A stretch of DNA of 64,000 nt. It comes from Pirellulaceae bacterium (lineage in GTDB: Bacteria > Planctomycetota > Planctomycetia > Pirellulales > Pirellulaceae). Both the position numbers and the translations under genes were made by a program. The notes beneath the pieces are model-generated. The model searched no databases. It was not told the DNA's origin and saw only the letters and a list, made by a program, of their open reading frames with translations. The number at the start of each line of letters is the position of its first letter. The first letter of the stretch is position 1. This document shows, piece after piece, positions 14,649 through 24,431 of the stretch. Where the stretch lies: the NCBI GenBank assembly GCA_029243025.1, contig JAQWSU010000042.1, positions 124,001 through 188,000 on the forward strand. Reading direction: 5' to 3'.

Positions 14649-16232
14649 CTAACAGAAGGTGTGGAGCCAAGCTGCGAGGATATCGGTGTCTTGCACGGAT
14701 CCTGCGGCTGCCAGATAGCCGTCCGGGCGGACGACCAGGAGGCCTGATGCGGACAATCCCAGTTTGCCGATCGACTCTTGATCGGTGATCCCCTGTCCGC
14801 TGCCGTTCGCGTGAGTTTCATCCGCCAAATCGATGGCAAGGATCGACGATTGAAGCTTAGGTTCCAGCTCACTGCGAAGTTGTTCTGCCAGTTTGTTGGA
14901 GGCATTCCAGCTAAGCACGACCGCATGCCCGCCGGCTAGCTTACTGTACAGCGTGTCGGATTTACCGTCTGGGGTTTGCCAGCTAATGTCACGTACGCGG
15001 TCACCTCGCCGGGTGCCAAGATGATCTCGTCGTTGATCTTTTCCTGCAATCGGACTGTCGGGGTAGGCCACGGTGAATTCGGCCATGTTCTGCCTCGCTA
15101 GTTCTTGCGTCCACTGAAATTGCAGGGCAATCTTAGCCAGGTTGTTCCGTAACAACTGCAGGACTCGTGATTCAGTCGTTACCATTTTGGTAACACGCGA
15201 CGTTGTCTCCACCACTTTGTCACCGACTTTGCTTCGTTCAAGCGAATAGCTTTCAAGTAACGTGTTTGTGAGAGAGGCTCGTTGTGACCAAGCTAGTTTC
15301 CAGGCGAGGTTGCAAGCATCTTGAATGCCGGTGTTCATCCCTTGGCCGCCAGCCGGGCTGTGAACGTGAGCCGCATCGCCCGCAAGGAAAGCGCCGCCGA
15401 TTCCATATTGGTCCACTTTTCGCTCATTGATTCGGAATTCTGAGAGCCATGTAGGGTTCGAAATTTTGATGTCCCCGGCCCCTCGCTGATTAAGCATTTG
15501 TTGGATTTCTTCCAGAGTCGGGTCGACTGGCTCCGCGTCTGGATCCGTAAGTGCTTCTTCGCCAACCACTCGCCACGTGTCTTGCTCGAAGTGAAACAGA
15601 ATGATCGCTCCCGCTCGACTCCAGAAAGCTGCCACTTCGGATTCGGGCAGGTTGCCTTCTGCCTTTACATCGGCGAGTATCCAACGTTGATTTTGTTTTC
15701 TACCGGGAAATGATAGATTCAGATTGTGCCGAACGAGGCTATGCGCGCCATCGCAACCGGCAAGGTACCTCGCATGGATCTGTTCGCAATTTCCGGCTTG
15801 GTCGCTAATCTCGCATTGGACTCCGTTGGCCTGTTGTTGAAACGATACCAGTTCGACGCCCCGTCTGATCGCTTGCTCTCGGTCAAGCAAATGTTGCTCT
15901 AACAATTGTTCGGTTTTGTTTTGCGCCAGCAAGACGCCGGTGCCAAACTTGCCATCGGTTCCTTCGAAATCAATCGAAGCAAATGGCTTGCCTTCGTCAA
16001 ACAGAGTTGCTTTGCGAACAGGCCTGCCGATTTGCAGGAATTGATTAGCGTCCATACATAGATCAAGTAATTCGAGCGATCTTCCCCAGATAACAAGCGC
16101 TTTTGATTTGTCCGATCTCTCGAGACGACGCTCAATGATCATGAACGTGATTCCCATGCTTTCAAGTTGCGCCGCAAGAGCCAAGCCAACTGGTCCTGCG
16201 CCGGAAATCAAAACTTCAATGTCATGGGGCAT
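14649..16232 (-). CDS. FAD-dependent aromatic hydroxylase-type monooxygenase
   Basis: The 527-residue protein starts at ATG 16232 (AAAAAGGAATG-type site above). Residues 11-16, GAGPVG, are the Rossmann dinucleotide-binding motif. L-A-G-C-D-G-A-H-S-L-V-R near 160 is the DG motif, and F-L-A-G-D-A-A-H-V-H-S-P near 285-296 is the second FAD motif, followed by G-G-Q-G-M-N-T-G-I-Q-D-A. This set defines class A flavoprotein monooxygenases of the pentachlorophenol/PheA group. The C-terminal about 130 residues resemble the thioredoxin-like tail of phenol hydroxylase types. Substrate unknown. It is divergent from an MFS exporter, suggesting paired detoxification or a small catabolic unit. Confidence 0.9.
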   Translation of the reverse strand: MPHDIEVLISGAGPVGLALAAQLESMGITFMIIERRLERSDKSKALVIWGRSLELLDLCMDANQFLQIGRPVRKATLFDEGKPFASIDFEGTDGKFGTGVLLAQNKTEQLLEQHLLDREQAIRRGVELVSFQQQANGVQCEISDQAGNCEQIHARYLAGCDGAHSLVRHNLNLSFPGRKQNQRWILADVKAEGNLPESEVAAFWSRAGAIILFHFEQDTWRVVGEEALTDPDAEPVDPTLEEIQQMLNQRGAGDIKISNPTWLSEFRINERKVDQYGIGGAFLAGDAAHVHSPAGGQGMNTGIQDACNLAWKLAWSQRASLTNTLLESYSLERSKVGDKVVETTSRVTKMVTTESRVLQLLRNNLAKIALQFQWTQELARQNMAEFTVAYPDSPIAGKDQRRDHLGTRRGDRVRDISWQTPDGKSDTLYSKLAGGHAVVLSWNASNKLAEQLRSELEPKLQSSILAIDLADETHANGSGQGITDQESIGKLGLSASGLLVVRPDGYLAAAGSVQDTDILAAWLHTFC

Positions 16233-16670
16233 CGTTCATTCCTTTTTAAAATGCATGGATGGCGAATTGTCGATTTAGGGTGAACAATATTGGGAGGAAG
16301 GGTGAACAAGGTGCGTTCGTGGCGTCACGTGAGCAACACCAGACGAGATCGTTCGATTGCTCATTGTCATCGCTCAGTCAGACCAAGGGTAGCTATCGAA
16401 TCAGAATTCTTGTTGAGCTCGAAGGGATGAAATGAGATGCTGTAGCATGAAGCTGTCCCAAAGAATACATTTGCCGCGACCGCTTTTCATTGAAATTTAG
16501 GGGTAAGTCAGATTGCAATGAGAATCTTTTTATTGGGTCTCACTTGTGTATCTTGTCGCCGAGGGGCGATTGGCCTGGTCTGTCGTACCTTTTTTGATTC
16601 ATGCATTCTGTGAATGCAGTTTTGAATGGTCTGTTTCCGATATCAGATATTCCTCGAAAAGAGTTCACTC
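16233..16670. promoter_or_regulatory. Divergent promoter region, monooxygenase versus MFS transporter
   Basis: The 438 bp between two oppositely directed genes contains no supported gene. A regulator is not encoded here. Either transporter start (16626 or 16671) leaves ample promoter space. Confidence 0.4.
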
Positions 16671-17888
16671 GTGAAAAAATGTCATCCGGTTTATGCCACT
16701 GTTGCGGGCTTTTGCTTAATTGCAATCGGCTTATCGTTGTGTCGCTTTGCCTACGCCCCCTTGATCCCATCGATGATCGATCATCATTGGGTAACAGCTT
16801 CTGGAGCCGGCTATTTAGGCGGGTTCAATTTTCTTGGCTACTTGATTGGGTGTGGGGCTGCCTTGTTCTTGCCAAGGCGGATCGGCGTCACCTTGTTGAT
16901 GCGTTTTTCTCTTGTATTAGCCGTCGTTGGCCAATCGATGTGTGTCTGGGATCTAGGCTTTGCCTGGTTGGCGTTGGCGCGGTTCCTGGCCGGATTGGCG
17001 GGCGCCTCTTTGGTGATTCACGCGCCGGAGGTGGTGTTAAAACATATTTCAGAGCGTTGGAAGACGGTTGTAAACGGAGTAGTCTTTGCTGGAGCTGGGG
17101 CGACTATCGTTTTCGTATGTCTGTTATTGCCGACGTTTCTAGCGATTTCTGTCAACGCGGGGTGGATGTTTGAAGCCGGTTTAACGCTGATTGCAGCGGT
17201 GATCGCCTGGCCGATTGCTCGATCAACTGAGCCGCTGGCTGGGGAAAAACAAGCATCACTTCCCAAATTGGAACGGCCGACAGCGTTCGCCCTTTTGCTG
17301 ATCGGAATAGCGTATTTTCTCGCTGCGATCAGTATCACGCCGCACACGCTATTCTTGCCTGACTATCTTCATAATCGATTTGGAACAACGGCCGCGGTCA
17401 GTAGCCGCTTGTTTAGTCTTGTCGGTTTGGGATCCCTTGTCGGAGCCCTAACCAGTGGAGTGATTGCTCGATTGTTAGGTACTCAATTGGCGCTGATGAT
17501 CAATTATCTGCTGGGAGCGGTTGGCGTCTTGATGGTGCTTGTGTTTGCCAACGTGACTCTGATTACCGTGTCCGCGTTTCTGATTGGTTTTTTTCTTTTG
17601 TGCTGCGTTCCGCTAACATCGGTACGTTGTCGTGAGATTTCGGGCAGAATTCGAGCCTCTCACGATTGGGGAGTTCTTACGTTGATGTTCGGGGTGGGAT
17701 TGGCAGTTGGAAGTTATGGAATGTCCGGATTGCTTTCACGAGGTGTGTCGTATTATCGGTTGTTTGTCATCGCACAGGTCACGTCGCTTGCTTCTCTCTT
17801 GCTTTCGATTTGGCTGTTGAAGGGCACACATCAACAGACAACCTCCGATTCGTTGACGGAGGCCAGACAGCATGAGGCAGCGGACTAA
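16671..17888 (+). CDS. MFS transporter of the YbfB/YjiJ type
   Basis: The 405-residue protein is started at GTG 16671, about 8 bases after AAAAGAG; ATG 16626 would add 15 residues and is possible. It has about 12 hydrophobic helices and matches the MFS_4 (YbfB/YjiJ) family. TM1 carries I-G-L-S-L-C-R-F-A-Y-A-P-L-I-P-S-M, typical of this family, and TM2 G-Y-L-G-G-F-N-F-L-G-Y-L-I-G. Few family members are characterised; export of sugars or drugs is assumed. Divergent to the FAD monooxygenase. The last 20 residues are polar. Confidence 0.87.
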   Translation: MKKCHPVYATVAGFCLIAIGLSLCRFAYAPLIPSMIDHHWVTASGAGYLGGFNFLGYLIGCGAALFLPRRIGVTLLMRFSLVLAVVGQSMCVWDLGFAWLALARFLAGLAGASLVIHAPEVVLKHISERWKTVVNGVVFAGAGATIVFVCLLLPTFLAISVNAGWMFEAGLTLIAAVIAWPIARSTEPLAGEKQASLPKLERPTAFALLLIGIAYFLAAISITPHTLFLPDYLHNRFGTTAAVSSRLFSLVGLGSLVGALTSGVIARLLGTQLALMINYLLGAVGVLMVLVFANVTLITVSAFLIGFFLLCCVPLTSVRCREISGRIRASHDWGVLTLMFGVGLAVGSYGMSGLLSRGVSYYRLFVIAQVTSLASLLLSIWLLKGTHQQTTSDSLTEARQHEAAD

Positions 17889-18114
17889 TATTTCAAGTTG
17901 CGTTACTTTAGCTTAGGAAGGATGGGCCGAGCGAAGATAGGATGCGTTTCACAAGGGGCACGGGTTAATCGTGGTGGGCATTGGGCTGCGGAAGAGTCGC
18001 CGAGGCATAGTTGATCTCAACGTATCAGCGTCCAATTTGTGGTGAAAGGAATTTACGAACTCGCTCGTTTTGATCCGTGCCTGCCACGGATATTCGGGGA
18101 AAGAAAGCCGATAG

Positions 18115-19872
18115 TTATTCCGGCGGTAGTGGCGCTTCACTGAGATCGGCCGGAGTGTTTGAAAAACGATTTTCGGATGGGTTCAACGGTTTGGGAGGTG
18201 CCCCTGGCGTTTGACCGATGGCGCGTACCAGTTCAATTTGGCTCCGATTGTGATTTGCGACGGCGTTCGTGTAGTCGTCCAGCGATGTTTGCAAAGCGGT
18301 GATCGACTGTAGCAATTCCAATGGCAGCCCCTCTGCTTCTTTGACACGTTCGAAATTGAGTCGATTGCTGCGTTCAGCTTCTTGCGCCCCTTGCATGGCG
18401 ATGCGAACTTGTTCTCGATATCCGGCCACATTGCTCGCGGCCGTGACAATTTGTGCAGCCACATTATCGCGGGCTAGCTGAAAACGGATTTGAGCCTGAC
18501 GGAATTGACTGCGGCTACGGTTTCGGTCGGCCCTGTTGCCGTAACCGACGTTTTCAAGTTCCCAAACAGCTTGTAGGTCGATGTCGCTTCGACCGGCTTG
18601 GTTTTCGAATTCTGTTGCCTGCCCTCCACCGAATGAACCCCCGCTGGCTCCAACCATCACGTTGGGTAACCAAGGTCGCCAACGTTCTTGAGCCACACGT
18701 CCAGCCGTGGCAGCAATTAAAGCGTTTGACTGCGCCAATTCGGGACGTGTGGACATCCCAAGGGCGATCAGTTCTTCAATCGGAGTCGTTGGATCGACGA
18801 GTTCGATGACGGCAACTTTTTCTTCAGCAGGAGCGAGCTTCAAGGACGCGTCAAGGCGAATGAGTCGCACGAGTTCTGCGCTGGCAACGGCGATTTGACG
18901 CTTTGCCTCATCCACAACTCGTTCTTGCATCGCAAAGGCGGCTTTCGCCCGACTTGCATCTGCTTCACTGCCCGCACCTGCTTGTGCGAAATCTGTTGTG
19001 AGGCGTAATAAGGTCCGATTTGCCGACAGGACCACCTGAGCATTCGCCAGTCTTCCGTAAGCTTCTAGCAAGTTGAAATAGGCGAGGCCAATTGTGGATA
19101 ACGAGTCGTTAAAGACGCGACTACGGTTAGCCCGTTGGGCAGCCAATAAATTGTTGAATACCTGGGGTTCAAAGATTGCATCGGATAGCGATAAATTGAC
19201 GATCATACGGGGCGGACCACTTGCTGCACCCGTGAGCGGGGCTGTACCAAGGCCGGCTCCGCCACCTACAAAGAGTGAGTTTCGACTCACTTCCAGAATG
19301 TTTCCTTCCGTTTCTTGCAGGCGGCCATCATGTTTGTTCCAGCCAACCGCGAATCGTAAGGATGGTAGCCAGGCTGTTTTGGCAGCCAAAAATTCCGCCT
19401 GAGCTTCAATGACGCGTTCCCGCGCAAGTCGGATTTGCAGATCAGAAGCGCCGCCAAGGCCCAATGCGTTCGCGAGATCGATCGGATAGTGCGTGTCTTC
19501 GATGGGCGAGATGGATCGAGGGAGAGCGGTGATTTCCTCGGGGGAGTCGGAATTCTCCCAAGGGAAATTTAGCGATGTTGATCTTATTGTGTTTGGACGG
19601 GAGGGTGTGCCTTCTGGAAGCGTCTCCTGGTGAGAAATCAGGGCGACGGCCGTCAGGTCCGTCATCGGAAGTGTCGGTAGCCGTTTGATCGGTGATGTTG
19701 ACTTGATCGATGAATCATCGACAGAACCGTGATTGGACGGCTGGGAAGGACGCTGAAATGAAAGATAGGAGCGCGTGGTCTGGCATCCGGTCAAAAGGCC
19801 AGTAAGTGCGAGAGTTAACCCGAGGAAACCGAGGCCTATCGAAAAATGGAGTCGCCGTTTGAAACAATCCAT
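18115..19872 (-). CDS. TolC-family outer-membrane efflux lipoprotein
   Basis: The 585-residue protein starts at ATG 19872 (GTG 19881 would add three residues). A signal peptide ends in the lipobox L-L-T-G-C at residues 26-30. About 100 polar residues precede the first OEP helix. The two OEP repeats follow, with long amphipathic helices such as S-G-L-Q-I-R-L-A-R-E-R-V-I-E-A-Q-A-E-F-type segments and the second-repeat block G-M-S-T-R-P-E-L-A-Q-S-N-A. This is the outer-membrane channel of a tripartite pump and is last in an operon with the adaptor (19950-20894) and the pump. The intervening gap is 77 bp. Confidence 0.93.
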   Translation of the reverse strand: MDCFKRRLHFSIGLGFLGLTLALTGLLTGCQTTRSYLSFQRPSQPSNHGSVDDSSIKSTSPIKRLPTLPMTDLTAVALISHQETLPEGTPSRPNTIRSTSLNFPWENSDSPEEITALPRSISPIEDTHYPIDLANALGLGGASDLQIRLARERVIEAQAEFLAAKTAWLPSLRFAVGWNKHDGRLQETEGNILEVSRNSLFVGGGAGLGTAPLTGAASGPPRMIVNLSLSDAIFEPQVFNNLLAAQRANRSRVFNDSLSTIGLAYFNLLEAYGRLANAQVVLSANRTLLRLTTDFAQAGAGSEADASRAKAAFAMQERVVDEAKRQIAVASAELVRLIRLDASLKLAPAEEKVAVIELVDPTTPIEELIALGMSTRPELAQSNALIAATAGRVAQERWRPWLPNVMVGASGGSFGGGQATEFENQAGRSDIDLQAVWELENVGYGNRADRNRSRSQFRQAQIRFQLARDNVAAQIVTAASNVAGYREQVRIAMQGAQEAERSNRLNFERVKEAEGLPLELLQSITALQTSLDDYTNAVANHNRSQIELVRAIGQTPGAPPKPLNPSENRFSNTPADLSEAPLPPE

Positions 19873-19949
19873 GTTATTCACGTTTCAATCCGTTGAAAGC
19901 GCTGAGTGATTTTTCGAGTGATTGTCTGATGAAAGTGCTGTTTCAGCTG

Positions 19950-20894
19950 CTACTGATGCTCCGGGATGGAAACGATCGCCTTGCCATAATCTCCAGGTTT
20001 GAGGCGGCGATCGCCATTGTGATCAGCAGTATTATCAAGGTCGACTTCAACTTGCATCATCTGAGCACCTTCTGCGAGGGATCTCGCAAGTCGACTTACT
20101 TGGCAAGTTATCGATTGGTCGGGGAGTCCGCGGATGTTGTGAATCTCGACAGGCTGTCCAACTTCAATGTGGTTTGCGTGGTCCGCCATGACCATCATCA
20201 AGCCCCGTAAGCGATCAGTCCGGACCAGTACGAGTAAGGGGGGCATGGTGGCGGACGGCGTCTGGACCAGATCCCCTCGGTCAATCCCGCGGCGCATGAT
20301 TTCACCGGCAAAGGGAGCCTTGATGTCAAGGTAATCGACCATGACCGCAGCCTTTCGCTCTTCTGCTAAAGCCACCTCAACGGCGGCTTGAGCAGCCTGG
20401 GCGTGAGCGGTTGCAGCTTGGACGTCGGCCTTGATGCTGTTTCGTTCAGCCTGGGCGGATGAATGGGCAAATTCTGCTTCATCCAGTTTGTCTTGCCGGA
20501 GAGCCCCCGAACCAACTAGCCGTTGGTAGCGTGCTAATTCTTTGGCCTTGAGTTTTTCCACCGCTTCGCTTGCCAGCAATTTGGCTTGAATCGCCGTGAC
20601 ATCTGCTTGTTGACTGGCGAAGTCGGCGCGAGCCTTTTCCACCATTTTTTGTCGCCGGGTAAGTTCTGCGTTGAGTTCGGGTACCCGCAGCTTCACTAAA
20701 ACCTGGTTTTTCTTGACGGAATCTCCAATATCAACCAAGACCTCGTCGACAAATCCCTCCACACGGGACATGATTTCGGCTCGTTCAAATCCCCGTAGAT
20801 GAATGGGAACGGTAACCTGTTCGTCCGCTAGGCTGAAGTGGCCGTTGATTGAGATCAGCGCAGTAAGAATTGCCAGTAGGAGTGACTTGTGCAT
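19950..20894 (-). CDS. Periplasmic adaptor (MFP/HlyD type) of RND pump
   Basis: The 314-residue protein starts with ATG 20894, 6 bp after the pump stop. A signal peptide covers residues 1-23 (ends S-L-A-D-E). The biotinyl-lipoyl half-motif V-E-G-F-V-D-E-V-L-V-D-I-G-D-S-V-K-K-N-Q is clear near residues 45-64. A helical hairpin of about 110 residues is rich in Ala/Gln/Glu, then the second lipoyl half (I-K-A-P-F-A-G-E-I). The beta-barrel domain follows; the C-terminus is short, so the membrane-proximal domain is abbreviated. It bridges the inner-membrane pump and TolC-like channel. Confidence 0.93.
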   Translation of the reverse strand: MHKSLLLAILTALISINGHFSLADEQVTVPIHLRGFERAEIMSRVEGFVDEVLVDIGDSVKKNQVLVKLRVPELNAELTRRQKMVEKARADFASQQADVTAIQAKLLASEAVEKLKAKELARYQRLVGSGALRQDKLDEAEFAHSSAQAERNSIKADVQAATAHAQAAQAAVEVALAEERKAAVMVDYLDIKAPFAGEIMRRGIDRGDLVQTPSATMPPLLVLVRTDRLRGLMMVMADHANHIEVGQPVEIHNIRGLPDQSITCQVSRLARSLAEGAQMMQVEVDLDNTADHNGDRRLKPGDYGKAIVSIPEHQ

Positions 20895-20900
20895 TGAATT

Positions 20901-23900
20901 TCAGTGGGTTGCCGGGGTGGGGATGGGAGCGGGATTTGTGGCGGAGCCGGATTTGAAAATAACGTACAGGCAGGGTACGACGGCGAGTGACAATAGGGTG
21001 GCTCCGATGACACCTCCAATGATCGCCCTGGCGAGCGGTGCGTTTGCCTCGCCGCCTGCAAAGCCAATGGCCATTGGGAGTAACGCTAGCCACGTGGTCA
21101 TCGAGGTCATTAGAATCGGACGCAGGCGGACTTTTGCTGCATCGATGATTGCCTCACGGATGTCGAGCCCTTCGTCAACACGTCGATTGGCAAAATCCAC
21201 CAGCACGATTGAATATTCGACCACGATTCCCACCATCATGATGATGCCCATGAAGGACATGATTGACAGGTGGGAACCGGTTATTTGAAGCGCCGCCACA
21301 ACTCCAATGAATCCCAAAGGGACGGTGAGCAAAACGACCAGCGGGTCGATGAAGCTACGGAATTGGGCCACCATTACGAGATAGACAAGGATTGAGGCGA
21401 TCATCAGGCCTCCTCGGAACTGCTGGAAGGAGTCTCGCATGGAACGCACCTCGCCCATCATGCGAAAGGAAACACCTCGGAAGCGGTTGGCGTCAGTAAA
21501 CGGCTGATTAGCGGAAACGTCAGCCGATCCGGTTCCCAAACGAAACAACTCGCCTCGCTCGTCACTATCCGGCTGAGCGCCCATGGCTTCGAGTTTTTTC
21601 TCGATGGCGGATACAACTCGCCCCACGTCGTAGCCTCGAAGGGTGTTGACGTAAACGTCTGTTACCCTGGAAATGTTTCGATGGTTGATGACGGCGGGCC
21701 CGGAGGACCGGTGGATTTCAGCAATGTTGCCGAGGCGGCATGGGCCTTTGTCGGTGTTTCCCACCGGAATGTTCTCGAGAGTTTCGATGCTGTCGAGATC
21801 TTGTTCGCGGTATTGGACTCCAAAGAAGTAGTGATTTCCTTTTGCCTTATCGATCCAGAAGGAGGGCTGAAAGTTAACCGAACTGTTGGTCGCGGCCACC
21901 AGATTCTTCATGACTTGATCTGGATTTAAATTCATTCTGGCCGCCAATTCGCGATCCATGTTGACTTCTAATGTGGGGAAATCGATCCGCTGGGCGATCC
22001 TTGCATCTGCCGTTCCGGGCACCTCCGTTGCCGCCTGCTTGATCAATTCAGCAACCTCCTGGGCCACTTCCAGGTTCGAGCTTTGGACTTGAAAATGAAT
22101 CGGAGATGGTTCGCCCATGTTGAGGGCGGCGCTGAGCATACCTCCAGTGTCAAACGAGAATTCAACGTCAGGAAATTGCGAGTTCAACTCAGTGCGTAGC
22201 ACCTCGACGTATTCAAAAATACTCGGACTGCCAACTTTGCCTTTCGTTTGAATCAGCATGAAAGCATCCATCGACCCCGAGTTGGGGGTGTAGGCTGCAG
22301 GCCAATCCATCAAGACACCAATATTGGACACGAGTAATTGGAGATTTGAGTCGGGTTTTTCCTCGCGGCCGATAGCAAAGGCAGGATCCGCCTCGCCGAA
22401 TGTATTGACGATTACATCTTCGATCTGCGCAATTCGTTCCTCGGTTCGTTCAATGCGAGTTCCTGTGGGCATACGGACAAAGATCGAGAGTTGACCTGCA
22501 TCCATCGCTGGAAACAATTCACGACCCGTATGTCGAACCATGATGAAACAGGCTATCCCGAATGTGAGCAAGGCAAGCAGCACGACCGGGTAGCGAAACC
22601 CAAGTAGCCAGGTCAGAAACCGTTCGTAGCCGACGGCCAGACGGCCTTGAGTAGGTTCTTTATGGGACGTATTGTGCAGATACTGAGCGCAGTAGGCTGG
22701 AACCAGAGTGATCGCGATCAAATAGGATGCGAAGATTGCGATGCACGCCGCCGTGGCTAGGGGCAGAAACAAGAAACGGGCTAATCCAGACAAAAAGACC
22801 ACAGGAAAAAAAACAATCGCAAAGGTGAGCGTGGAAACAAGCATTGGGAGGGCGACTTCGTTGGCTCCATCCAAGGCTGCGTTGAAGGGTGATTTTCCCA
22901 TCTGCGCGTGGCGAACCACGTTTTCCAGCACGACAATCGATTGATCAACTAAAATCCCAATTGCCAACGCCAAGCCGCCTAGCGTCATGGCGTTCAACGT
23001 GTCGCCCGTGAAATACATACCAAAGATGGCAGCCAGAAGGGCCAGTGGAATCGCCAGGACGATCACAAAAGTAAAGCGTAGGTTGCGGAGGAATACTAGG
23101 ACAACGACACCGGCCAGTACGGCGCCAAGGCTGGCGGCAATTTGAAGCGCTCGATTTCCCTCTGCAACGCCTATCGATTGGTCCATTGCTACGCTTAGAA
23201 CCAAAGATCCCATTTTGGGGTCCTCGGCACGCTCGACTTTTAATCGCTGCTCAATATCTCTTAATTGTCGTTTAATCTGGCGGACAATTTCGATCGTGTT
23301 GGCGCCCGGTTGCCGGTAGATCGGGATATAGGCTTTGCGGGAGCCGTTAACGCGTACGATGTTCGTCTGGATCTGAGAAGCGTTACGAACGTCTCCCACG
23401 TCCCGCATCAGGACGGGATGTCCATCGACCAATTTGATGGGTACATCATTTAGTTGAGATACTTGGTCGACGTTGGCATTGGTGAAGATCTGAAGCTCTT
23501 GCTGACCAATCTTGATACTGCCCGCTGGAATTAGCACGTTCTGTTTCAATAAGGCCTGTTGCACATCAAGGAGTGACAGTTGGTGGGCTTCAAGTTTCTC
23601 GGGATCGACATAGGCGAGAATTCGACGAAGCTTGCCTCCGTAAACCGCAGGTGCAATCACGCCTTGGATGGATTGCAGCTTATTTCGAAGCTCATAATAG
23701 GCGATGTCATAAAGCTCCTGCTCATCCATTTGATCATTGGAAACGACGACAAGACACAAAGGGACCGACGCCGTCGGATCAAAAGGCATCACCATCGGTG
23801 GAATGGTTCCGGGTGGGAGATAAAACATGTCACTCATGGCGTAACTGGACACTTGCGACATGGCGGTGTCCATTGAAATTCCATCCCGGAAAAAATCCTT

Positions 23901-24167
23901 GACGATGCAAACGCCCTGCATCGCCTTGGCTTCCTGGTGCGAGATTCCCACGGACTGCCCAGTCCAGCGTTGCAGGCGACTCATTATGTCTTTTTCCATC
24001 ACCTCCGGTGGCATGCCAGGATAGAAGGTGACGATCTGCACGGCAGACGTGTCGAATTGCGGCAGAAGGTCTGCGGGCAATTTGGTGTACGTGTACCCCC
24101 CCAAGACGACAAGGGCCAGTCCTACGACGATGATTAGATACGGGTTTTGAAGGGCAGACCGTATCAT
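20901..24167 (-). CDS. RND-family efflux permease with altered proton relay
   Basis: The 1088-residue protein starts at ATG 24167. It has the RND layout: TM1, a large periplasmic loop, TM2-7, a second loop and TM8-12. TM4 reads L-A-I-G-I-L-V-D408-Q409-S-I-V-V-L-E-N. AcrB has Asp-Asp here, so the second Asp is replaced by Gln. In the TM10 region G-I-V-V-E984-Y-S-I-V-L-V-D, a Glu stands where AcrB has Lys940. This looks more like the Asp/Glu relay of heavy-metal pumps such as CusA than the AcrB relay. It heads the pump-adaptor-channel operon; the adaptor begins 6 bp after its stop. Substrate is unknown. Confidence 0.95.
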   Translation of the reverse strand: MIRSALQNPYLIIVVGLALVVLGGYTYTKLPADLLPQFDTSAVQIVTFYPGMPPEVMEKDIMSRLQRWTGQSVGISHQEAKAMQGVCIVKDFFRDGISMDTAMSQVSSYAMSDMFYLPPGTIPPMVMPFDPTASVPLCLVVVSNDQMDEQELYDIAYYELRNKLQSIQGVIAPAVYGGKLRRILAYVDPEKLEAHQLSLLDVQQALLKQNVLIPAGSIKIGQQELQIFTNANVDQVSQLNDVPIKLVDGHPVLMRDVGDVRNASQIQTNIVRVNGSRKAYIPIYRQPGANTIEIVRQIKRQLRDIEQRLKVERAEDPKMGSLVLSVAMDQSIGVAEGNRALQIAASLGAVLAGVVVLVFLRNLRFTFVIVLAIPLALLAAIFGMYFTGDTLNAMTLGGLALAIGILVDQSIVVLENVVRHAQMGKSPFNAALDGANEVALPMLVSTLTFAIVFFPVVFLSGLARFLFLPLATAACIAIFASYLIAITLVPAYCAQYLHNTSHKEPTQGRLAVGYERFLTWLLGFRYPVVLLALLTFGIACFIMVRHTGRELFPAMDAGQLSIFVRMPTGTRIERTEERIAQIEDVIVNTFGEADPAFAIGREEKPDSNLQLLVSNIGVLMDWPAAYTPNSGSMDAFMLIQTKGKVGSPSIFEYVEVLRTELNSQFPDVEFSFDTGGMLSAALNMGEPSPIHFQVQSSNLEVAQEVAELIKQAATEVPGTADARIAQRIDFPTLEVNMDRELAARMNLNPDQVMKNLVAATNSSVNFQPSFWIDKAKGNHYFFGVQYREQDLDSIETLENIPVGNTDKGPCRLGNIAEIHRSSGPAVINHRNISRVTDVYVNTLRGYDVGRVVSAIEKKLEAMGAQPDSDERGELFRLGTGSADVSANQPFTDANRFRGVSFRMMGEVRSMRDSFQQFRGGLMIASILVYLVMVAQFRSFIDPLVVLLTVPLGFIGVVAALQITGSHLSIMSFMGIIMMVGIVVEYSIVLVDFANRRVDEGLDIREAIIDAAKVRLRPILMTSMTTWLALLPMAIGFAGGEANAPLARAIIGGVIGATLLSLAVVPCLYVIFKSGSATNPAPIPTPATH

Positions 24168-24170
24168 GAT

Positions 24171-24431
24171 TTAATCCAGTTCGGGAGACACTTGCAAAAA
24201 CGGCACGTTCGTTAAAGTCTCATCGACGAGTTTGCCCTGGGTAAACAGGAAGTTTCCGCTGGTTGGCACAACCGAGATAGAACGTAATATTTGGCAGGCT
24301 TTCGTAGACTGCCGCGATTGTAGGCTGTTTTTATGTTTGTGGGCCGTTTTTCTTCGCCAAACTACCAAGATTTGAGCTGAAAAGAGTCCTCGGAAAGCAC
24401 CACCTTCGCTAAAGGAATCAGACGCACGCAT
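24171..24431 (-). CDS. Unidentified short frame directly upstream of the RND pump
   Basis: An 86-codon frame ends TAA at 24171, three bases before the pump ATG at 24167, a spacing typical of translational coupling. Its C-terminal part (F-L-F-T-Q-G-K-L-V-D-E-T-L-T-N-V-P-F) looks protein-like, but its N-terminal half does not. A second frame at 24362-24571 overlaps it in another phase and also looks partly protein-like. Together they may be a frameshifted gene, perhaps the former first gene of the operon. I do not recognise either part. Confidence is low that a functional protein is made. Confidence 0.3.
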   Translation of the reverse strand: MRASDSFSEGGAFRGLFSAQILVVWRRKTAHKHKNSLQSRQSTKACQILRSISVVPTSGNFLFTQGKLVDETLTNVPFLQVSPELD

